45,838 nucleotides of DNA from Sphingomonadales bacterium (lineage in GTDB: Bacteria > Pseudomonadota > Alphaproteobacteria > Sphingomonadales > Sphingomonadaceae), in contig CANIRZ010000012.1 of assembly GCA_947470185.1 (NCBI GenBank), forward strand, positions 1 to 45,838, in the 5' to 3' direction. Of this stretch, positions 16,891 through 26,549 are shown piece after piece. Numbering within the stretch: position 1 is the first letter of the stretch; every line of letters starts with the position of its first letter. Both the position numbers and the translations under genes were made by a program. Below the pieces are notes generated by a model that saw only the letters and a list, made by a program, of their open reading frames with translations, did no database searches and was not told the DNA's origin.

Positions 16891-17595
16891 TTATTTTTCT
16901 AATACAGCTTCTTTGTTATCCTTCAAAGCAGCTTCTACCAGCGGCGATAATCCTTCGACAACCCGCGTTACGCCCTTGGCATTGGGATGAATGTTGTCCG
17001 GCAGCATCAATGCCGCGTCCGTCACCACGCCATCGAGGAAGAAAGGGTAAAGCTTCGCGTCATATTGTTTCGACAATGCAGGAAATATTCCATTAAAAGA
17101 TTTTCCATAATCCTGACCCATGTTGGGCGAAGCCAGCATGCCGGTGAGCACAACCGGAATACCGCGCCGTTTCAATTCGTCCATCATCGTCGTCATGTTT
17201 GTTTTGGTTTCTGTGGGCTTAATCCCCCGCAACATGTCGTTGCCACCCAGGCCAAGCACAACCAGATCAGGCTTTCGGTCGAGATTATTGAGCACGAAGG
17301 CGAGCCGGTCTTTTCCGGCTGCCGTGGTATCACCGGACACGCCAGCATTATGAACGCGCGCGTTAATGCCTGATGCCTGCAACGCTGCCTGCAACTGCGG
17401 CGCAAGCCCGTCGCCAGGGGCAAGGCGGTATCCGGCGTAAAGGCTGTCGCCGAACGCGACGACCAGCCGGTCATATTGCGCGACCTTTGTGGTGTTGGTC
17501 ACTTCGGTCTTAGTTTCTACTACAGGATTAGACCCGCATCCCGACAGCCCTTGGATTGCGACACATAACGCACCATATAGCCAAAAACTTCTCAT
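16891..17595 (-). CDS. TesA-like SGNH/GDSL esterase, predicted lipoprotein
   Basis: SGNH-hydrolase of the TesA/arylesterase type (thioesterase I, protease I, lysophospholipase L1 activities in E. coli TesA). 234 aa. The N-terminus is a lipoprotein signal with lipobox LSGC (Cys20), so unlike E. coli TesA it is probably membrane-anchored. Catalytic blocks: FGDSLYAGY (Ser51), the Gly/Asn blocks (SGDTTA and LGGND), and the DNIHP segment (Asp/His). ATG 17595 has AAGGA nine bases upstream; an earlier TTG is unlikely. The start is only 12 bases from that of the divergent ABC transporter gene, the same neighbourhood as tesA-ybbA-ybbP in E. coli. Confidence 0.9.
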   Translation of the reverse strand: MRSFWLYGALCVAIQGLSGCGSNPVVETKTEVTNTTKVAQYDRLVVAFGDSLYAGYRLAPGDGLAPQLQAALQASGINARVHNAGVSGDTTAAGKDRLAFVLNNLDRKPDLVVLGLGGNDMLRGIKPTETKTNMTTMMDELKRRGIPVVLTGMLASPNMGQDYGKSFNGIFPALSKQYDAKLYPFFLDGVVTDAALMLPDNIHPNAKGVTRVVEGLSPLVEAALKDNKEAVLEK

Positions 17596-17609
17596 AAGGA
17601 TTTTTCCTT
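17596..17609. promoter_or_regulatory. Palindromic ribosome-binding site shared by divergent genes
   Basis: AAGGATTTTTCCTT is a 5-4-5 inverted repeat. Read on the plus strand its AAGGA lies seven bases before TTG 17608 of the ABC ATPase; read on the minus strand its AAGGA lies nine bases before ATG 17595 of the esterase. Each transcript must start inside the other gene. Confidence 0.6.
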
Positions 17610-18309
17610 GCACGCTCCGGTCAATAACAAAGTGGATATGGCAATCCGCGCGGCAAATGTCACCCTTAGCCTTGGCAGCAACGACGCATCGGTGTCGATT
17701 TTACGCGGGGTAGACCTTGAGGTGCCCTATGACAGAAGTGTGGCATTGCTTGGGCCATCGGGGTCAGGCAAATCGTCGCTGATGGCTGTGCTTGCCGGGT
17801 TGGAGCAGGCAAGCGGTGGAACTGTGCTGGTCGATGGCCTTGATTTCACCAAGTTGGATGAAGACGAACTCGCGCGCGCGCGCCGCGGACGCATTGGTAT
17901 TGTGTTGCAGGCATTTCATTTGCTGCCGACGATGACGGCGCTTGAGAACGTGGCCATCCCGTTGGAGTTAGCTGGTCTCGAAGACCCTTTTGGGCGGGCG
18001 CAAAGCGAACTTGAAGCCGTTGGGCTTGGCCATCGTCTGACGCATTATCCATCGCAATTATCCGGCGGCGAACAACAACGCGTCGCCATTGCCCGCGCAA
18101 TGGCCGCTGGGCCAAAGATCATCTTTGCGGATGAACCGACGGGCAATCTGGATGGGTCGACCGGTACGTCGATTATCGACCTTTTGTTCGCCCGCCGCGC
18201 CGCCTTGGGCGCGACATTATTGATCATCACGCATGACCCCGAACTTGCACGCAAATGTGACCGCGTAATCTCCATGCAGGACGGCCATGTCGTGGAGAGC
18301 GCGGCTTGA
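17608..18309 (+). CDS. ABC transporter ATP-binding protein (YbbA/LolD-like)
   Basis: Nucleotide-binding subunit of a MacB/FtsX-type ABC system, 233 aa. Walker A GPSGSGKSS, Q-loop QAFHLLP, signature LSGGEQQRVAIARA, Walker B IIFADEPTGNLDG and the switch His in IITHD are all present. Synteny with tesA on one side and a YbbP-like permease on the other identifies it as the YbbA counterpart rather than LolD. The TTG start is supported by AAGGA (17596-17600) at seven bases; ATG at 17638 is the alternative. Four-base overlap with the permease gene shows translational coupling. The substrate of YbbAP systems is not settled; lipid or peptide extraction from the membrane is the usual proposal. Confidence 0.93.
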   Translation: MHAPVNNKVDMAIRAANVTLSLGSNDASVSILRGVDLEVPYDRSVALLGPSGSGKSSLMAVLAGLEQASGGTVLVDGLDFTKLDEDELARARRGRIGIVLQAFHLLPTMTALENVAIPLELAGLEDPFGRAQSELEAVGLGHRLTHYPSQLSGGEQQRVAIARAMAAGPKIIFADEPTGNLDGSTGTSIIDLLFARRAALGATLLIITHDPELARKCDRVISMQDGHVVESAA

Positions 18310-20816
18310 GCCTGCCGCTCGCTGCCATTTGGCGTATATCGCGTCGTGATTTGTCCGCACATATTCGCGGGCTACGTTTGCTTGCGATTTGCTTGTTTTT
18401 GGGCGTGGCGACCCTCGCAGCCATTGGTAGCCTGACCGCTGGCATAGCCGATGAACTGTCGCGGCGTGGCCAGACCATTCTTGGCGGCGACGTCGAAATC
18501 GGCATCGCACAACGTGAAGCGACGCAAGCCGAAATGGCGGCAATGCGCAAAGCTGGCCAAGTCTCCCAAACCGTCCGGTTGCGCGCGATGGCCATTGCTG
18601 GTGAAGCGGGCGGAGACAGCCTGCTTGCCGAATTAAAGGCCGTAGACAGTATATATCCCCATTATGGCGCTTTAACCTTGCGTGGGGGCGGTAGCGTCAG
18701 GGCACCAGCCAAAGGCGAAATTTACATCGGACCAACCTTGTCCGAACGGCTCGGCATTAAAATCGGTGGTACCGTCCGTTTTGGGGAGGAACGGTTCAAG
18801 GTATTGGGTATTATTGACCAAGAACCTGACCGTTTGGGCGAAGGCTTCACGCTTGGTCCAGTTGCCATCATCAACATGGCCTCGTTACCGGACACCGCTT
18901 TGATCCAACCGGGCAGCATGTATGAGGCGAAGTACCGCATAAAACTATCCGCAAACGAAGACGCCGCCGCCGTCGCAAAAACGCTTGAGGCGCAGTTCCC
19001 TTCGGCGGGTTGGGACATTACGGATCGCTCCAACGGCGCACCCGGCACAAGGCGCTTTATTGAGCGTATGGGCCAGTTCCTTACGCTGGTTGGCCTTGCC
19101 GCATTGGTCATTGCAGGCATTGGCGTCGGCAATGGCGTGAGCAGTTACCTCGCAAGCAAGCGCGCAAGCATTGCCACGCTGAAAGTGACAGGCGCCGACA
19201 GCGGGACAATATTCCGCATCTATATGCTCCAAATCCTGGCTGTTTCCGCAGGTGCGGTTATCGCTGGCCTTGCGGTGGGCAGTGTCATGCCTTCGGTCAT
19301 TGGCTGGGTTGCTGGCGACATTTTGCCGGTCGCACCGGGCTTTAACCTGCATCCCTTGCCGTTGCTCGTCAGCGCGATCTACGGCCTGTTAATCGCCATT
19401 GCCTTTGCCCTTCCCCCTTTGGCCCGCGCACGCACAGTTCCCGCCGCTGGCCTGTTCCGTGCCATTGTAGAAGGCAATGCCCGCATCGACCGACGCAGCG
19501 CATTTTGGGTCGTGTCCGCAATCATCGCGATCATCGCGCTCGCGGTTCTGACTGCGCGAGAGCCTTTATTCTCGCTGGCATTTATCGGCGCGGCCTTTGG
19601 CTTGTTGCTGTTGCTAACCGGAATTGCGTGGCTGCTGCGTGCGATCGCCGTGCATATCCCTCGGCCCACGGCACCGCTGCCGCGTTTGGCGCTTGCAAAC
19701 CTGCACCGCCCCGGCGCGCAGACGCAGGCATTGGTGGTGGCGCTTGGCCTTGGCCTCACCTTATTTGTGACGCTCGCTGCCATCCAAACGAGCATTAACA
19801 ACGAAATCAAGAATAGCGTGCCCGACCGCGCGCCAAGCTTCTTTGCACTGGACATCCCGCGTGAAGGTGCAGCCCAATTCACGCAGATGGTCAAAGAAGC
19901 CGATCCTAAGGCCACCATCAACATGATACCTGCCTTACGCGGCACTATCATCGAATATGGCGGACAGCGCGTTGACCAGCTGGAGGAACTGCCCGAAGGC
20001 GCATGGGTCCTGAACGGTGATCGCGGTCTAACCTATAGCAGTGCATTGCCCAATGGCAGCGAGATCGTGGCGGGGCAATGGTGGCCCGCCGATTACAGCG
20101 GCCCGGCATTGGTTAGCCTTGAGGCCGAAGTGGCCAAAACATTGGGCATCGGGGTTGGGGATAGCCTGACTATCAGCCTTCTTGGTGTCGAAGTTCCCGC
20201 CAGAATTGCATCCTTGCGCACTGTCAAATGGGACAATTTCGGCCTGAATTATGTCATGGTGTTTTCGCCGGGAAGCCTTGACGCCGCGCCGCACAACATG
20301 GTGGCGACATTAACGGTGTCAAAACCGGCCGAGCGCATATTGGCAAAATCGATCCCGCCGACCTTCCCGTCCTCGTCTTTGATTGAGGTTGGGGAAGTCA
20401 CCGCACAGATCACCGTCCTGTTAACCCAAATGGCGCAGGCGATTGCCGCTGCGGCGTCCATCGCTATCTTGGCTGGTATTGCGGTGCTTGTGGGTGCAAT
20501 CGCCGCCGCGCGGCAGTCGCGCATTTACGACAGCGTCATCATGAAAATGTTGGGCAGCACAAGAGGGCAGATTTTGGGCGCTCAGGCACTTGAATATGGC
20601 ATATTGGCGGTCGTGCTGGGTCTGGTGTCGCTGTTGCTTGGCATGTTGGCGGCTTATTATGTTGTGGTCCAAATCTTCGATTTCAGCTTCATGCCGGATT
20701 ATTCGATTTTGGCGCTCACGCTCATTGGCGGCGCTGGATTGACCTTTGTTCTTGGCATCATCGGCTCGCTACCCATATTGGCCGCAAGGCCTTCAGAGGC
20801 ATTACGCAGCCTCTAA
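18306..20816 (+). CDS. ABC transporter permease, FtsX/MacB superfamily (YbbP-like)
   Basis: 836 aa with the duplicated FtsX layout: an N-terminal membrane helix (about 20-45), a large periplasmic domain, three helices around 255-365, further paired helices around 395-440, a second periplasmic domain (about 490-690) and three C-terminal helices (about 705-830). That ten-helix pattern is the YbbP form. It works with the upstream ATPase as an extracytoplasmic mechanotransmission-type ABC system. Start is TTG overlapping the ATPase stop (TTGA). Its TAA stop overlaps the TAG stop of the opposite-strand transporter gene by three bases within CTAA, so the two convergent transcripts have no intergenic terminator. 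Confidence 0.9.
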   Translation: MSLPLAAIWRISRRDLSAHIRGLRLLAICLFLGVATLAAIGSLTAGIADELSRRGQTILGGDVEIGIAQREATQAEMAAMRKAGQVSQTVRLRAMAIAGEAGGDSLLAELKAVDSIYPHYGALTLRGGGSVRAPAKGEIYIGPTLSERLGIKIGGTVRFGEERFKVLGIIDQEPDRLGEGFTLGPVAIINMASLPDTALIQPGSMYEAKYRIKLSANEDAAAVAKTLEAQFPSAGWDITDRSNGAPGTRRFIERMGQFLTLVGLAALVIAGIGVGNGVSSYLASKRASIATLKVTGADSGTIFRIYMLQILAVSAGAVIAGLAVGSVMPSVIGWVAGDILPVAPGFNLHPLPLLVSAIYGLLIAIAFALPPLARARTVPAAGLFRAIVEGNARIDRRSAFWVVSAIIAIIALAVLTAREPLFSLAFIGAAFGLLLLLTGIAWLLRAIAVHIPRPTAPLPRLALANLHRPGAQTQALVVALGLGLTLFVTLAAIQTSINNEIKNSVPDRAPSFFALDIPREGAAQFTQMVKEADPKATINMIPALRGTIIEYGGQRVDQLEELPEGAWVLNGDRGLTYSSALPNGSEIVAGQWWPADYSGPALVSLEAEVAKTLGIGVGDSLTISLLGVEVPARIASLRTVKWDNFGLNYVMVFSPGSLDAAPHNMVATLTVSKPAERILAKSIPPTFPSSSLIEVGEVTAQITVLLTQMAQAIAAAASIAILAGIAVLVGAIAAARQSRIYDSVIMKMLGSTRGQILGAQALEYGILAVVLGLVSLLLGMLAAYYVVVQIFDFSFMPDYSILALTLIGGAGLTFVLGIIGSLPILAARPSEALRSL

Positions 20817-21766
20817 TCTCGTGCCAAATGCGTGGCGAGTGGCGCTGATAAGATCAGTTGCGCCATATGATATATAAGCGTCGGCAGCAGCACCATGCCG
20901 GCAATCGCTGGCGGAAATATCGTCGCGGCGAGCGGTGCGCCGATGGCGATGCTTTTCTGCCCGCCGGAAAACAGCATCGTAATCCGGTCACCGCGTGCAA
21001 GCTTCATAACCCCACCCAATGCCCACGCGCCGCCAAAGCCGACCAGCAGCATGCCCGACACAGCAAGCGCCAACCAAGCCAATTCATCGCCGCGCACAAT
21101 GCTCCAGATGCCTGCAACAACTGCGCCTGAAAACGCTACATAGACTGCGATAGCAATCGATATGCGGTCCATCCACGTCGCCAAGTCCCTATGGGCATCA
21201 ACCCATGGCTTGCACCAACGTTGCGCCATTTGGCCCAGCGCAAAGGGCAGAAGCAGGATGAGCGCAATGCGACCGACGGCTTGGCCAGAGACGGTCGCCT
21301 CCCCCACATGCGCCAGCAGCGCAAACAGCAAAGGCGACAGCACAACGCCGATCAAGTTGACCAAAGCCGCGGCAACAACGGACGCTGCAACATTGCCCCG
21401 CGCAAGCGCGCAGTAGGCCGCCGCTGATTGCACGGTTGAGGGCAATATTCCTGTAAACAGCAAGCCCAAAGCAAGTATCGGCGGCAATATATTGTCAAAA
21501 AGATGTGACATGGCCAATCCCGCAGCAGACATCACGCCAAATACGAACAGGAAAATGGCCCCCTGCAACTGCCAATTGCGTACGCCACTGACAACTTCAT
21601 GACGCGGCAAACGCACGCCGTTCAGGAAAAACAAAAGGAATATCGCCGCCGATGAGATAAGCGCCGCAACCTCCGCCGCGTGACCGCGCACGGGTATAAA
21701 ACTCGCCAGCAATATCGTGGCGAGTAACAAAAGGACAAAGCGATCAGCGAAGATACGAGCGAACAT
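20813..21766 (-). CDS. Bile acid:sodium symporter-like (SBF/YfeH type) membrane transporter
   Basis: 317 aa and ten likely transmembrane helices. The sequence has the SBF-like pattern LGLLFTGILPSTVQSAAAYCALARGNVAASV in the middle and FSGGQKSIAIGAPLAATIF near the C-terminus, the two crossover regions that bind sodium and substrate in this fold. This is the YfeH/PF13593-like branch, whose substrates are mostly unknown. The frame is open up to 21901, but the first 45 residues are not hydrophobic or family-like; ATG 21766 (MFARIFADRF) is the sensible start. Divergent from typA with about 135 bases between starts. Confidence 0.85.
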   Translation of the reverse strand: MFARIFADRFVLLLLATILLASFIPVRGHAAEVAALISSAAIFLLFFLNGVRLPRHEVVSGVRNWQLQGAIFLFVFGVMSAAGLAMSHLFDNILPPILALGLLFTGILPSTVQSAAAYCALARGNVAASVVAAALVNLIGVVLSPLLFALLAHVGEATVSGQAVGRIALILLLPFALGQMAQRWCKPWVDAHRDLATWMDRISIAIAVYVAFSGAVVAGIWSIVRGDELAWLALAVSGMLLVGFGGAWALGGVMKLARGDRITMLFSGGQKSIAIGAPLAATIFPPAIAGMVLLPTLIYHMAQLILSAPLATHLARD

Positions 21767-21901
21767 CCGAGCGCTTTGACCGTTGCAATCGCGTATTGCA
21801 ACACCAGCGATGTTGCGCTGCAGCGGATATTGCGTTAGTGGCGCGCGAGAATCTGGTGGCGTGTGGCTGCTATGAAGACCTTCCAAAAGGCCCATTTCCA
21901 A

Positions 21902-23737
21902 ATGTCATTGCGTAACATCGCCATTATCGCGCACGTCGATCACGGCAAAACCACCCTCGTTGACCAACTGTTCCGTCAGTCTGGCACATTCCGCGACAAC
22001 CAGCGCATCGAAGAGCGCGCGATGGATTCAAACGACCTCGAAAAAGAACGCGGAATCACTATTCTTGCCAAATGCACATCGGTAGAGTGGGATGATCACA
22101 AGGGTGAAAAAACCCGCATCAACATCGTCGATACACCGGGTCACGCGGACTTTGGCGGCGAAGTTGAACGCATCTTGTCGATGGTCGACGGCGTTATCCT
22201 TCTGGTCGATTCTTCTGAAGGCGCGATGCCGCAAACGAAGTTTGTTACCGGCAAGGCCCTCGCTTTGGGACTTCGCCCAATCGTTGTCGTCAACAAGGTA
22301 GACCGTCCTGACGAGCGCATTCAGGAAGTGTTGGACGAAGTGTTCGACCTTTTCGTGTCACTCGATGCCACAGACGAGCAGCTTGATTTCCCAGTGCTCT
22401 ATGCATCGGGCCGTAACGGCTATGCATCGACCGACCCAAGCGCTCGCGAAGGCACGCTGACGCCGATGTTTGAAACGATCGTCAGCCATGTGCGTGAACC
22501 AAAGGCAGATGTTGACGGCGAATTCAAAATGCTGGTTACTTTGCTTGACCGTGACAACTTCCTTGGCCGTATTCTTACCGGTCTGGTATTGTCTGGCACC
22601 GTCAAGGTGAACCAGCAAATTCATGCGCTGAACCCTGACGGCAAGATCGTCGAAACCGGCCGCGCATCTAAGATTATGTCCTTCCGTGGCCTGGAGCGCG
22701 TTCCAGTGGAAGAGGCCAAGGCAGGCGACATCATCTCTATCGCCGGTATGACCACCGCGACCGTCGCAGATACGATCGCCGAGCCGTCCGTGACTGAGCC
22801 GCTTCAGGCGCAGCCAATCGATCCGCCAACATTGTCGATGCGCTTTTCGGTGAACGACAGCCCAATGGCTGGCCGTGAAGGTACAAAAGTCACAAGCCGC
22901 ATGATCCGCGACCGCCTGATGCGCGAAGCCGAAAGCAATGTGGCCGTCCGCATCACGGAAGCAGAAGACAAGGATAGCTTTGAAGTTGCTGGCCGCGGCG
23001 AACTGCAATTGGGCGTTCTCATCGAAACGATGCGCCGCGAAGGCTTTGAGCTTGGCATCAGCCGCCCACGCGTGCTGTTCCGCGAAGACGAAAAGGGCCA
23101 ACCGACCGAGCCTTATGAAACCGTCGTAATCGACGTCGACGATGAATATGCGGGCACCGTTGTCGAGAAAATGGCCGTTCGCAAAGGTGACATGACCGAT
23201 ATGCGTCCTTCGGGTGGTGGCAAGACGCGCATCACCTTCAGCGCCCCTTCACGCGGCCTAATCGGCTATCATGGCGAATTCCTGTCCGACACGCGCGGCA
23301 CCGGCATCATGAACCGCTTGTTCGAAAAATATGGCCCGCATCGTGGTCCGATTGAAGGCCGCAAAAATGGCGTACTGATTTCCAATGGCGCGGGCGAAGC
23401 GGTGGCTTACGCCCTTGGCCCATTGGAGGAACGCGGCATCCTGATGGTCTCGCCGGGTGAAGCTCTATATGAAGGCATGATTATTGGCGAAAATGCCAAA
23501 CCAGATGACCTTGAAGTCAACCCGATGAAGTCGAAGCAGCTGACGAACTTCCGTTCGACCGGCAAGGACGACGCCATTCGCCTCACCCCGCCAAAGCGTC
23601 TGACGCTTGAGCAAGCCATTGCATATATCGACAACGATGAAATGGTGGAGGTTACGCCGAAGAACATTCGTTTGCGTAAGCGCTTACTTGACCCCAATGA
23701 GCGGAAAAAAGCATCACGCGCCAAGCAGGCCGCATAA
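21902..23737 (+). CDS. typA: Ribosome-associated GTPase BipA/TypA
   Basis: Translational GTPase of the EF-G/LepA group that helps 50S assembly and growth at low temperature or under stress. 611 aa, the normal length. GTPase motifs: AHVDHGKTT (10-18), DTPGHADF and NKVDR; switch residues ERGITI are intact. Domains II, III, V and the BipA-specific C-terminal domain are all complete, with the region [15 protein letters not shown] conserved. A longer frame reaches 21863 but ATG 21902 gives the invariant start [18 protein letters not shown]. The Shine-Dalgarno is weak. A strong terminator follows the stop codon. Confidence 0.97.
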   Translation: MSLRNIAIIAHVDHGKTTLVDQLFRQSGTFRDNQRIEERAMDSNDLEKERGITILAKCTSVEWDDHKGEKTRINIVDTPGHADFGGEVERILSMVDGVILLVDSSEGAMPQTKFVTGKALALGLRPIVVVNKVDRPDERIQEVLDEVFDLFVSLDATDEQLDFPVLYASGRNGYASTDPSAREGTLTPMFETIVSHVREPKADVDGEFKMLVTLLDRDNFLGRILTGLVLSGTVKVNQQIHALNPDGKIVETGRASKIMSFRGLERVPVEEAKAGDIISIAGMTTATVADTIAEPSVTEPLQAQPIDPPTLSMRFSVNDSPMAGREGTKVTSRMIRDRLMREAESNVAVRITEAEDKDSFEVAGRGELQLGVLIETMRREGFELGISRPRVLFREDEKGQPTEPYETVVIDVDDEYAGTVVEKMAVRKGDMTDMRPSGGGKTRITFSAPSRGLIGYHGEFLSDTRGTGIMNRLFEKYGPHRGPIEGRKNGVLISNGAGEAVAYALGPLEERGILMVSPGEALYEGMIIGENAKPDDLEVNPMKSKQLTNFRSTGKDDAIRLTPPKRLTLEQAIAYIDNDEMVEVTPKNIRLRKRLLDPNERKKASRAKQAA

Positions 23738-23742
23738 ATCAG

Positions 23743-23772
23743 AAAAGGGCGTCGGTTTCGACGCCCTTTTTC
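23743..23772 (+). terminator. Rho-independent terminator after typA
   Basis: GGGCGTCG (23747-23754) pairs with CGACGCCC (23759-23766) around a GTTT loop, preceded by four A and followed by five T. The A/T flanks make it usable on both strands, so it may also end the transcript of the opposite-strand flavoprotein gene. Confidence 0.92.
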
Positions 23773-23799
23773 TTTGGGCAACGGCCCTCGGTTCTGACC

Positions 23800-25011
23800 C
23801 TAAATGGCTTCCCCTGCTGCAACGCCGCTGGCCCAAGCCCATTGGAAGTTGTAACCACCGAGCCAACCCGTGACGTCCACCGCCTCGCCCACACAGAATA
23901 AGCGCGGCATCTTCTTCGCCTCCATCGTCTTTTGCGACAGGCCATCGGTGCTAATCCCACCCAGCGTCACCTCCGCCTTGGCATAGCCCTCACTGCCATT
24001 GGGCACGAATGGCCAGTTGCCGAGTAGCGCGCCCGCACCCACCAATTTCCGGTCGTTTTGGTCGGCGAGGTTGCCGAGTAGCCCAATTTTGGCAGCAAGC
24101 GCTTCAGCCAACCGCGCAGGCAAGACGCGGTCCAATGTTGACCGCAATGTCGCGCGCGGCCGCGCGCGTTTTTCTGCCAAAAGCAACTCGGTTGCATCCA
24201 GCGATGGCAGAAAATCAATTTCGACTTGATCGCCTGGCCGCCAATAGCTGCTGATTTGTAGAACCGCAGGACCGCTGAGGCCACGATGGGTAAACAACGC
24301 GGCTTCACGGAACGCGGTCTTCTGATGTCGAGCAACAACCTCTGCCGACACCCCCGACAACTCACGAAACAATATGTCGTCACCCCCAAGTGTTAACGGC
24401 ACGAGCGCGGGCCTAGGTTCCACAATCTTCAGGCCAAACTGGCGACCAAGATCATAAGCAAAGGCAGTTGCGCCCATTTTGGGAATGCTTGCCCCCCCCG
24501 TTGCGATCACCAATGCTCCACCGTGCGCACGAACGCCATTATATGTAACGTGATAGTCGCTTCCATCATATGTGACTTCCCCCACGGGCGCGTCAAACAC
24601 GAAATCGACATGCCCCCCCGCAGCAGCAGACTTGTCGCATTCGGCCATCAGCATTGCGACAATCTGCCGCGCTGACCCGTCGCAGAATAATTGCCCCAGC
24701 GTTTTTTCATGAAACGCGATATTGTGGCTGCGCACGAGTTCGATAAAATCCTGCGGCGTATAACGTCCAAGCGCCGACTTCGCGAAATGTAGGTTTGCGG
24801 ACAAATAGCGTTCCTGCGCATGTGTCGTCGTCGCATTCACATTGGTGAAGTTGCACCGCCCGCCGCCCGAAATTAGGATTTTCTTACCCGGACCGGATGC
24901 ATGATCGATCACCAGTACGCGTTTTCCGCGTTGCCCGGCGGTCAATGCGCACATGAGCCCAGCCCCACCGCCACCAAGAATAATTGCGTCATATCTATTT
25001 GAAAGTGCCAT
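23800..25011 (-). CDS. BaiN/HI0933-type NAD(P)/FAD-dependent oxidoreductase
   Basis: Flavoprotein of the HI0933/YhiN/BaiN family, 403 aa. The FAD-binding Rossmann motif AIILGGGGAGLMCALTAGQRG is at about residues 9-29, followed by the family signature GPGKKILISGGGRCNFTN, an inner domain, and the C-terminal FAD block GEAVDVTGWLGGYNFQWAWASG. Some members reduce bile acid intermediates, but in most bacteria the substrate is unknown. The frame extends to 25110 but ATG 25011 has a GGGGGA ribosome-binding site and starts at the Rossmann fold. Divergent from the DUF3297 gene, with 64 bases between starts. Confidence 0.92.
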   Translation of the reverse strand: MALSNRYDAIILGGGGAGLMCALTAGQRGKRVLVIDHASGPGKKILISGGGRCNFTNVNATTTHAQERYLSANLHFAKSALGRYTPQDFIELVRSHNIAFHEKTLGQLFCDGSARQIVAMLMAECDKSAAAGGHVDFVFDAPVGEVTYDGSDYHVTYNGVRAHGGALVIATGGASIPKMGATAFAYDLGRQFGLKIVEPRPALVPLTLGGDDILFRELSGVSAEVVARHQKTAFREAALFTHRGLSGPAVLQISSYWRPGDQVEIDFLPSLDATELLLAEKRARPRATLRSTLDRVLPARLAEALAAKIGLLGNLADQNDRKLVGAGALLGNWPFVPNGSEGYAKAEVTLGGISTDGLSQKTMEAKKMPRLFCVGEAVDVTGWLGGYNFQWAWASGVAAGEAI

Positions 25012-25075
25012 TTCGTCCCCCTGCACTGCCTGCGCTATATTGCCAAGCGCTATGCTTTGCGGCAAAGCGCCGTTC

Positions 25076-25366
25076 ATGACTGAAGACACCAAATCCGCGG
25101 GTACCGACACCCCACCCGATCACCTATCGATTAACCCGACGAGCCCGCATTTCGATGGCGACCTTTTGTCGCGCGGCATCGGCATTCGTTTTAAGGGCGC
25201 AACCCGCACCACGGTTGAGGAATATTGTATTTCCGAAAGCTGGATTAAGGTGCAAGCGGGCAAGGCGCGCGACCGCAAGGGCAATCCGTTGCTTATTAAA
25301 TTAAGCGGTCCAGTCGAAGCATGGTTCGAGGACCTTGGGGACGACGCGCCTGTCGCGAAGCTCTGA
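25076..25366 (+). CDS. DUF3297 family protein
   Basis: 96 aa, soluble, no signal or membrane segment. After a short variable N-terminus the protein reads HLSINPTSPHFDGDLLSRG followed by GIGIRFKG...TTVEEYCISESWIKV and KARDRKGNPLLIKLSGPVEAWFED, which I recognise as the DUF3297 family found in proteobacteria; the function is unknown. ATG 25076 gives the usual family length; an in-frame ATG at 25052 and a longer frame from 24953 (which would overlap the flavoprotein gene) are less likely. The ribosome-binding site is weak. It ends a dozen bases before the stop codon of the convergent serine-hydrolase gene. Confidence 0.85.
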   Translation: MTEDTKSAGTDTPPDHLSINPTSPHFDGDLLSRGIGIRFKGATRTTVEEYCISESWIKVQAGKARDRKGNPLLIKLSGPVEAWFEDLGDDAPVAKL

Positions 25367-25378
25367 CGTTCGCTTAAC

Positions 25379-26518
25379 TTACCGTTTAGGGAAAACCGAA
25401 ATCAGCTTCGCCAGTTGATCGTCAATTGGGTTGAGTTTATCATCGGGTGTGTTCCCAAGCCGCACGATCGTCAACCGATGCTGCGGTGAAACCACAACAA
25501 ACTGCCCAAGATGGCCCAAAGCGGCAAAGACGTCGGATGGTGCCTTTCCGGGAAACAGCACCTGATCCCGGCCGTCATTGCGCTTATGATTCAACCACAG
25601 ATGCGCACCATAGCTTTTGTCATTGGGGCTTTGCGTTTTCATAAAGCGCGTCCAACTGGTTGGCATCATTTGCGCCGACCGAACTGCGCCATTGTTCCGC
25701 AAAAATTCCCCAAACTTTGCCCAGTCACGCGCCGTTGCATGGATCATGCTTCCCCCCAACATTGTGCCGTTGCGGTCAAATTGAGGTATCGCGTTCGTCA
25801 TGCCAAGCGGTTCAAACAAACGGCCACGGGCATATTCCAACATCGCATCACGGCGCACGGTCGGATCTTTGCTGTCGGTCAAGGATCTGGTCATAATGTC
25901 GGAAAGGATATGGCTGGTAGCCGTGCTATATTCAAATTTTTCACCGGGAATGGCCTCCAACGGCCTGGTCTCGGCATAGCGCGCAACATTTTCCCGACCA
26001 TCAAGAAACAACATGCGCGGTGTATCGGCATCAAAAATCTCGACCCCGCCTTCCGCCATTTCGGTATGGTCTAGCCCCGATGACATATGCAGCAAATGGC
26101 GCAGCGTTATTTTGGCACGTCCATCGCGCGGCGTTTGCCACTCGGGGACAATCGCTGGCGTATCCAAGGCCAGCCGCCCGTCTGCGACCATCATACCGAC
26201 CAACACGGCAGTAACACTCTTGGCCATCGACCAGCTGATCAGCCGTGTGTCCGGTCCATATCCCGGCGCGTAACGTTCAGCGACCACACGACCGCCTTCC
26301 ATCACCACCAAGGCGCGGGTTTCGGAAAGCGCGGGATCCTCAAAAAATGGCGCAATGACTTTTGATAGCTTTTCTTCGCTAACAGATGCGTCGTCAACAA
26401 TCATCGTAAAGCCTGGCCCAGCAGGCTTTTTGGGTTGTTCGGCAGCACATCCGGCAAGTGCCAGAGCAAAGAAGGCGCAAAAAGCGGTTGCGGCGGGACG
26501 GAATTTGTTTCTAGGCAT
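25379..26518 (-). CDS. Serine hydrolase (beta-lactamase/class C PBP-like), predicted lipoprotein
   Basis: 379 aa. Lipoprotein signal with lipobox LAGC (Cys24). The penicillin-binding-protein fold is shown by S97-M-A-K100 (in LISWSMAKSVTAVLVGMM), the Tyr motif YST in KFEYSTATSHIL, and an HLG motif near the C-terminus (ALGHLGQFVVVSP) in place of KTG. Such proteins are esterases, D-aminopeptidases or carboxypeptidases; true class C beta-lactamase activity is unlikely with HLG. A longer frame runs to 26674 but only ATG 26518 gives a signal peptide. Divergent from the next gene with 31 bases between starts. Confidence 0.88.
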   Translation of the reverse strand: MPRNKFRPAATAFCAFFALALAGCAAEQPKKPAGPGFTMIVDDASVSEEKLSKVIAPFFEDPALSETRALVVMEGGRVVAERYAPGYGPDTRLISWSMAKSVTAVLVGMMVADGRLALDTPAIVPEWQTPRDGRAKITLRHLLHMSSGLDHTEMAEGGVEIFDADTPRMLFLDGRENVARYAETRPLEAIPGEKFEYSTATSHILSDIMTRSLTDSKDPTVRRDAMLEYARGRLFEPLGMTNAIPQFDRNGTMLGGSMIHATARDWAKFGEFLRNNGAVRSAQMMPTSWTRFMKTQSPNDKSYGAHLWLNHKRNDGRDQVLFPGKAPSDVFAALGHLGQFVVVSPQHRLTIVRLGNTPDDKLNPIDDQLAKLISVFPKR

Positions 26519-26549
26519 AGTGTGCTTCGATGCACCAAATGGAGGGCCC

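Noticed and set aside
22358-23101. 247-codon minus-strand frame inside typA
   Set aside because: Fully antisense to a highly conserved GTPase gene; residue composition (His/Ala/Phe-rich) is typical of shadow frames.
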